A stretch of 64,000 nucleotides of DNA from Adineta ricciae (taxonomy: Eukaryota > Rotifera > Eurotatoria > Adinetida > Adinetidae), in contig CAJNOJ010000305.1 in assembly GCA_905250025.1 (NCBI GenBank), forward strand, positions 48,745-112,744, written 5' to 3'. The position numbers and the translations under genes were made by a program. Positions 59,918 to 64,000 of the stretch are shown one piece after another. Each line of letters begins with the position of its first letter. The first letter of the stretch is position 1. The notes beneath the pieces were generated by a model. The model did not search any database and was not told the DNA's origin. It worked only from the letters and a program-made list of their open reading frames with translations.

Positions 59918-60263
59918 TGAACTGATTCGTTTTTTAGCATAAAGAACAAATCAGTCAAGCAGTTCGAGAGAAATTTCCATGGGTTCCGGCTGATTTCGAG
60001 CTGAAACCAGTGCTCTATCGTTCTCCACCTGCCTGTGGTAAAATTGAAGATTTCAAGGTACAAGTATAGAGCGAAACTCGATTATACCATCAAAAACGTT
60101 TCTTCCCGTGTCAATGTTGTAGGTTCCATTACCTGACAATAAGTTTGTTCGTATTCAGCTAACATGTGGTGGATATCAATGCCATGCTCCAGATGGTGAA
60201 CCTATACAAGAGAAAACAGGTGTTTACGTTGATGACACATTAACATCTTCAGCAGATGAATAA
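59918..60263 (+). CDS. Small soluble protein, exon 2 overlap and last exon (haplotype A)
   Basis: 59918 to about 60109 repeats 36447-36638, identifying it as the continuation of haplotype A. The last exon is 60123-60263: VPLPDNKFVRIQLTCGG…GEPIQEKTGVYVDDTLTSSADE. It differs from the B allele at several positions, including Arg to Cys and Tyr-His changes. Confidence 0.68.
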
Positions 60264-60542
60264 TTTCGCCCTTTATGAACATTAGTTTTTAGACTGATCA
60301 GTAATAGATTCCTAACATTCTTATAAAGACTAATAAATGCTCGTAGCATATAATTAGGAGTTCAATAAATATTAAATCTCATTAAATTAAAAGCTCGAAA
60401 TGAGCAGTAAGATCGAACACAAATTGAAAATCAAAAGTATGCAGATAAACAATATCCCCGCCATCAACATTGCATATGTTAGGAAAAATCTCTTGTTTTA
60501 TAAGTTGCTCGTATGACACAAAAAAAGAAAACTGATTTTGCA
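60264..60542. other. Convergent 3' spacer
   Basis: Short AT-rich spacer with AATAAA near 60366 for the small gene; the epoxide hydrolase ends at 60543 on the other strand. Confidence 0.5.
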
Positions 60543-61718
60543 CTAAACATTTCGAAGAGTACGAAAAGCGGCATATAGTTCTTGAGCAAAGAGTTCCGGT
60601 TGTTCAAAAGCAGCAAAATGTCCACCCTTCTCCAGTTCATTCCAGTAGATTAGGTTTGAATATGTTTGTTGTGCCCAGCTCTTCGGCGCACGAAACACTT
60701 CACGTGGAAAGACGCTAGCAGCAACAGGTAAAGTAAGTTGTGGACCAGACAGCGATACTCCCAAAAGTCGACGTTCCCAGAAGAGCCGTGCTGCAGATGC
60801 ACCAGTGTTTGTCAACCAGTACAAAGTGATGTTATCGAGTATGTCGTCGACCTTGACTGCATCTTCAGGCTCGCCGTTGTTATCTGTCCATTCGTAGAAT
60901 TTCTCGTAGATCCACATAGCCAGAGCAACGGGCGAATCACACAGTCCATAACCGATGGTTTGAGGTCGTGTCCCTTGTTCTTGAAAGAATCCCCATCCAT
61001 CAGAGAGATAATAATTCGCTCCGTCTATTGCGCGTTGTTCATCAGGCGTGGGATTGTCGGGTTGCTTTTCGGGAAAAACAAACTGAAAATTGAGGTGAAT
61101 ACCGAGAAGGCCTACAGGATGTATAGAACCGAGTACTGTAGCCACATCTGCTCCCCAGTCACCACCTTGAGCAACCCAACGTTTATAGCCTAAACGCTGC
61201 ATAAGCAGGACCCATGCTCGAGCAATGTGTATACTGTTCCATTCAGTTTCTTTTGGTTTATCGCTGAATCCATAGCCAGGTAGGGATGGTACGACGACGT
61301 GAAAGGCATCTTCGGCCTTACCTCCAAACGCCACAGGATCGGTGAGACGTGGGATGACACGAAGAAATTCGATAAATGAACCTGGCCAACCATGAGTGAG
61401 AATGATCGGCAATGCGTTAGCATACTGTGATTTGACGTGAATGAAATGAATACCCACGCCATCAATCATTGTTCGAAAGTGAGGATATTTGTTAGCTCGA
61501 CTTTCGAAGCGACGCCAATCATAGTACAGACGCCAGTAGTCGACGAGTGATTTAGCCTTGTCGAGAGGCACACCTTGTTTCCAATCATCGACTGTTTCAC
61601 GATCAGGCCAACGTACCCATTCGAGACGATGTTTCAGATCATCGAGTTCCGACTGTGGAATATTGATGTGAAATGGTTCAATAGCATCCGATTCATTGCT
61701 TGTCTGATTCGTAGTCAT
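60543..61718 (-). CDS. Epoxide hydrolase, EHN/alpha-beta hydrolase type (haplotype A)
   Basis: 391 residues, same catalytic motifs as the B allele (HGWPG, GGDWGAD, GGHFAAFEQPE). Differences cluster around residues 197-235 (SIHPVGLLG versus YMHPEGLLG; EKQPDNPTPDEQRAID versus ENLPDNPSPEEQRALE), in the cap region that shapes substrate choice. The start ATG at 61718 is 113 bases from the end of the AAA gene on the same strand. Confidence 0.9.
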   Translation of the reverse strand: MTTNQTSNESDAIEPFHINIPQSELDDLKHRLEWVRWPDRETVDDWKQGVPLDKAKSLVDYWRLYYDWRRFESRANKYPHFRTMIDGVGIHFIHVKSQYANALPIILTHGWPGSFIEFLRVIPRLTDPVAFGGKAEDAFHVVVPSLPGYGFSDKPKETEWNSIHIARAWVLLMQRLGYKRWVAQGGDWGADVATVLGSIHPVGLLGIHLNFQFVFPEKQPDNPTPDEQRAIDGANYYLSDGWGFFQEQGTRPQTIGYGLCDSPVALAMWIYEKFYEWTDNNGEPEDAVKVDDILDNITLYWLTNTGASAARLFWERRLLGVSLSGPQLTLPVAASVFPREVFRAPKSWAQQTYSNLIYWNELEKGGHFAAFEQPELFAQELYAAFRTLRNV

Positions 61719-61831
61719 TTTGAAAACGACAATTATCTGAAATAAGACAAAATATGACGATCATATGCATTCTTACAAAATTCAAATATTCGTGGTTCGT
61801 TTAAAAACGAAATAAAAACGCAAATTCTCAG

Positions 61832-64000
61832 TTATTGATGTTGTTCTGCTCTGATGGTCAGCAAACGCCGACGTTTTTCGTGATACTCTTGATTATTGTC
61901 ACGTGCCAATTCCCATTCGTTTCGTGTGATATTTTGTGGACCATGTTTACCCTTTTTGCATCCATTTGCGTTGCCCGACGTTTGTAACATTTGATTACAG
62001 CAAATATATCGAAAGCGTTGTTTTGCTCGTTCAGCACGTTCCTTCTGTTCATTCGTCAGTGGACCATTTCCAATATTTGCCTGTTGTACAGCCTCCGCTT
62101 CTTCAATGAGTAGCTGTTCGATCGCACGTTCAGGTGACCATTGAGTTAGTGTGTTTGAATAATTATCATAGACGAATCCATCATGATGAACACATTGTCC
62201 TACTTTGTTGTCTTCCTCACTGTAAAAGTCATTGCATTGGACACACCGCAGTGTTTGTTCAGCTTCTGCTCGATCGGCTGCTCGCTGTTGAATTTCACTG
62301 ACGGATAAAGTGAATTGAACATCGTCGCAGAATTGACGACAGAGAAATGGATCACGAATGACCACGATCGACCATTTCTCTTCCACCTGAGTTGAATCAT
62401 CGCTCGAAAGTGTCGGTTCAATATGAGCTAATTGAAAGTTCTCCTTGACAAATATGTACAAGTTTTGGTTGGCCAGCGACTGACTACTTGATAAACCCAT
62501 GGAAGAGACGGACTCACTTCTGTTAACACCGACTAACGAATCCAAATCGTAGACAATCATTGAACGACGATAAGCGACATATTCATCCAGACGATCCTTC
62601 AATATTTCGAATCTCTGCTTCTCATCATATGCACTTTCGTTCGATAGTAAACTCAAATCGATCACTTGAAACAGTTGTACATTGCGCGATTTTCCGTAAG
62701 TGGTCAAACGCTCGAGTAGCTGCTGCACATCTGTCTCGTCGTCGTTCAGATGCTCGAGATACACAACTTTCTCGCGTTCGTTACTGACAGGATCCGTAAT
62801 TTCAGCTTCAACCTCAATACGTTTGGCTGACAAATTGACGAGAACTTTGCCTGTGTAGACTGAATTCCGTTTGTTCGGAAAATCAGCATAGTGATATTGT
62901 TGTTGATGCCCGCTTTCTTGCTGTTGAGTGACATTGCGCAGAAGAATAGTAGGCAGATTTTCTGAACCAATCGTAATACGAAACTGTTGAGCAACTGTGT
63001 GACATAGTTGTAACGCTGTGCGATAATCGAGCTGATATTTGGGATCCTTTTCTTCGGCATCAATGCAATGAACAGTGATCAAACGACGAAGAGCGCTAGG
63101 AAAACATAAGTTTAAAAAGAAGTTCATGAAATGACTTCATACCTGAGAGCTGCTCCGCTAAAGTTTGTCGTTGCCATAGTTAATTTATCGAGAATGCTTG
63201 GGGTCACATGCCATGGCTTAATGCCTGATAAAATTTTCTTGCGTGCTTGTGAAGATGGTCGACCAACAAAGAACTTTCCTGACATACGTCGCAAAAATGC
63301 TTCATCCATCATGTGTAGTCGATTAGTAGCACAGAAGATCATCAGATTGGGAACATCCTTGATACCATCGATGACTGATAGGAGTACACTCAGCTTGGCC
63401 ACACTGACATCGTTCGCTTCATCAGTACGCTTAGGTGCTAATGAATCTATCTCGTCGATGGACACACAACACATGAGGTATGGTGTTTGATGGCAACGCA
63501 TGCAAATGTCATTGATGATTCGCTCAGATTCACCCACCAGAGATCGATTGAGTTCACCAGCAGCGAGCGGCGGTGCAACCATATTCACTCCGATGCGAAC
63601 CGATAACTTGCTCATTATATCCGATTTTCCAGTACCTAAACAAGATATTTCGTCGTTGAATACTCTCAAGTAGCGTTTCAATTTAGCTCAACTCACCAGG
63701 TGGTCCGTACATGATGAATCCACGATTGGGCTTGATGAGATTTCGATCGAGATTTGTGATTCGCTCACTTAATCCTTGCTCTATACTTGCAATCATGCCT
63801 TCGATCGTATTGATCTCGGCGCGTAGTTCGGTTCTTCTCGGTTCTAGTCTTTCCATTTCAAGTTGATGCTCTTCAATTAATTGTGAAGCCGAAAAAGTTT
63901 CTTCTTCGCCCGATGTCTTCCCAGTACGTCGAGGAGCGGCCGCCCATAATTCTCGTCTTAATCGACTGATCGCATCATCATGTTGATAATAATCATTTTC
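61832..64000 (-). CDS. AAA+ ATPase with Cys/His zinc-binding C-terminus (haplotype A, 5' end beyond window)
   Basis: At least three exons on the minus strand: 64000 (open) to 63697, 63635 to about 63143, and about 63097 to 61832. The first has a coiled-coil stretch (EEHQLEMERLEPRRTEL) and then FIMYGPPG; the second starts TGKSDIMSKL, so the Walker A is split by an intron. Walker B is VSIDEIDSLAP, sensor 1 is FCATNRLHMMDEAFLRR (NSF/p97-like substrate-loop arrangement), followed by FSGAAL. The third exon is a long unrecognised region, then CVQCNDFYSEEDN…CVHHDGF, and CCNQ…GCKKGKHG, a C-x2-C…C-x2-H…CC…C…H zinc pattern seen attached to many unrelated proteins. Single visible AAA domain. Cellular role unknown. 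Confidence 0.8.

Overview
The window is eukaryotic nuclear DNA from a small invertebrate, most likely a bdelloid rotifer (confidence about 0.65). It is AT-rich and gene-dense. Introns are short (about 45-60 nt, GT-AG) and the genes are of animal type: splicing factor YJU2, a NACHT/WD-repeat protein of the NWD1/NWD2 kind, a theta-class GST, a class A-like GPCR, a peritrophin, a TLDc protein and a REJ/GPS protein. Mixed in are intronless genes that look bacterial (a YbaY-like protein and an EHN-type epoxide hydrolase). NHL-repeat and degenerate B-box proteins are abundant. There is no sign of operons, CRISPR, rRNA or tRNA.

The dominant feature is that the window is not one linear locus. It holds two near-identical haplotypes of one region placed end to end and joined by single N bases (6773, 8663, 10551, 36639, 41252, 57176, 59917). 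Haplotype A is 1-36638 and resumes at 59918-64000. Haplotype B is 36640-59916 and is collinear with A from about 11657 onward. Inside A, a smaller bubble in the NACHT/WD gene is also laid out in series (6774-8662 and 8664-10550), with 221-base overlaps at its ends. Almost every gene from 11.6 kb onward therefore appears twice.

Gene order, read once along the true locus: UBL/Cys-Trp-rich protein (+), ferric reductase/NOX-like (-), NACHT/WD-repeat protein (+), small secreted Cys-rich protein (+), NHL-EGF-TM protein (-), NHL-REJ-GPS protein (+), class A-like GPCR (+), YJU2 (-), theta GST (+), B-box/USP9X-N-terminus-like protein (-), three-domain chitin-binding protein (+), B-box/coiled-coil/TLDc protein (+), YbaY-like protein (+), small acidic-tailed protein (+), epoxide hydrolase (-), AAA+ ATPase with a Cys/His C-terminal domain (-, running off the window).

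The most interesting biology is the head-to-head pair at 14206-24323. The same NHL-repeat block occurs in inverted orientation in two neighbouring genes, and its homology starts and stops at splice sites. One copy is joined to EGF repeats plus a transmembrane helix. The other is joined to a polycystin-type REJ region that ends exactly at a GPS-like His-Leu-Thr followed by a stop. The two haplotypes also differ in gene integrity: YJU2 is intact in B but clearly broken in A, while the USP9X-like gene carries a 2-nt indel in B. All identities are recognised by eye from translated sequence; no database search was run.
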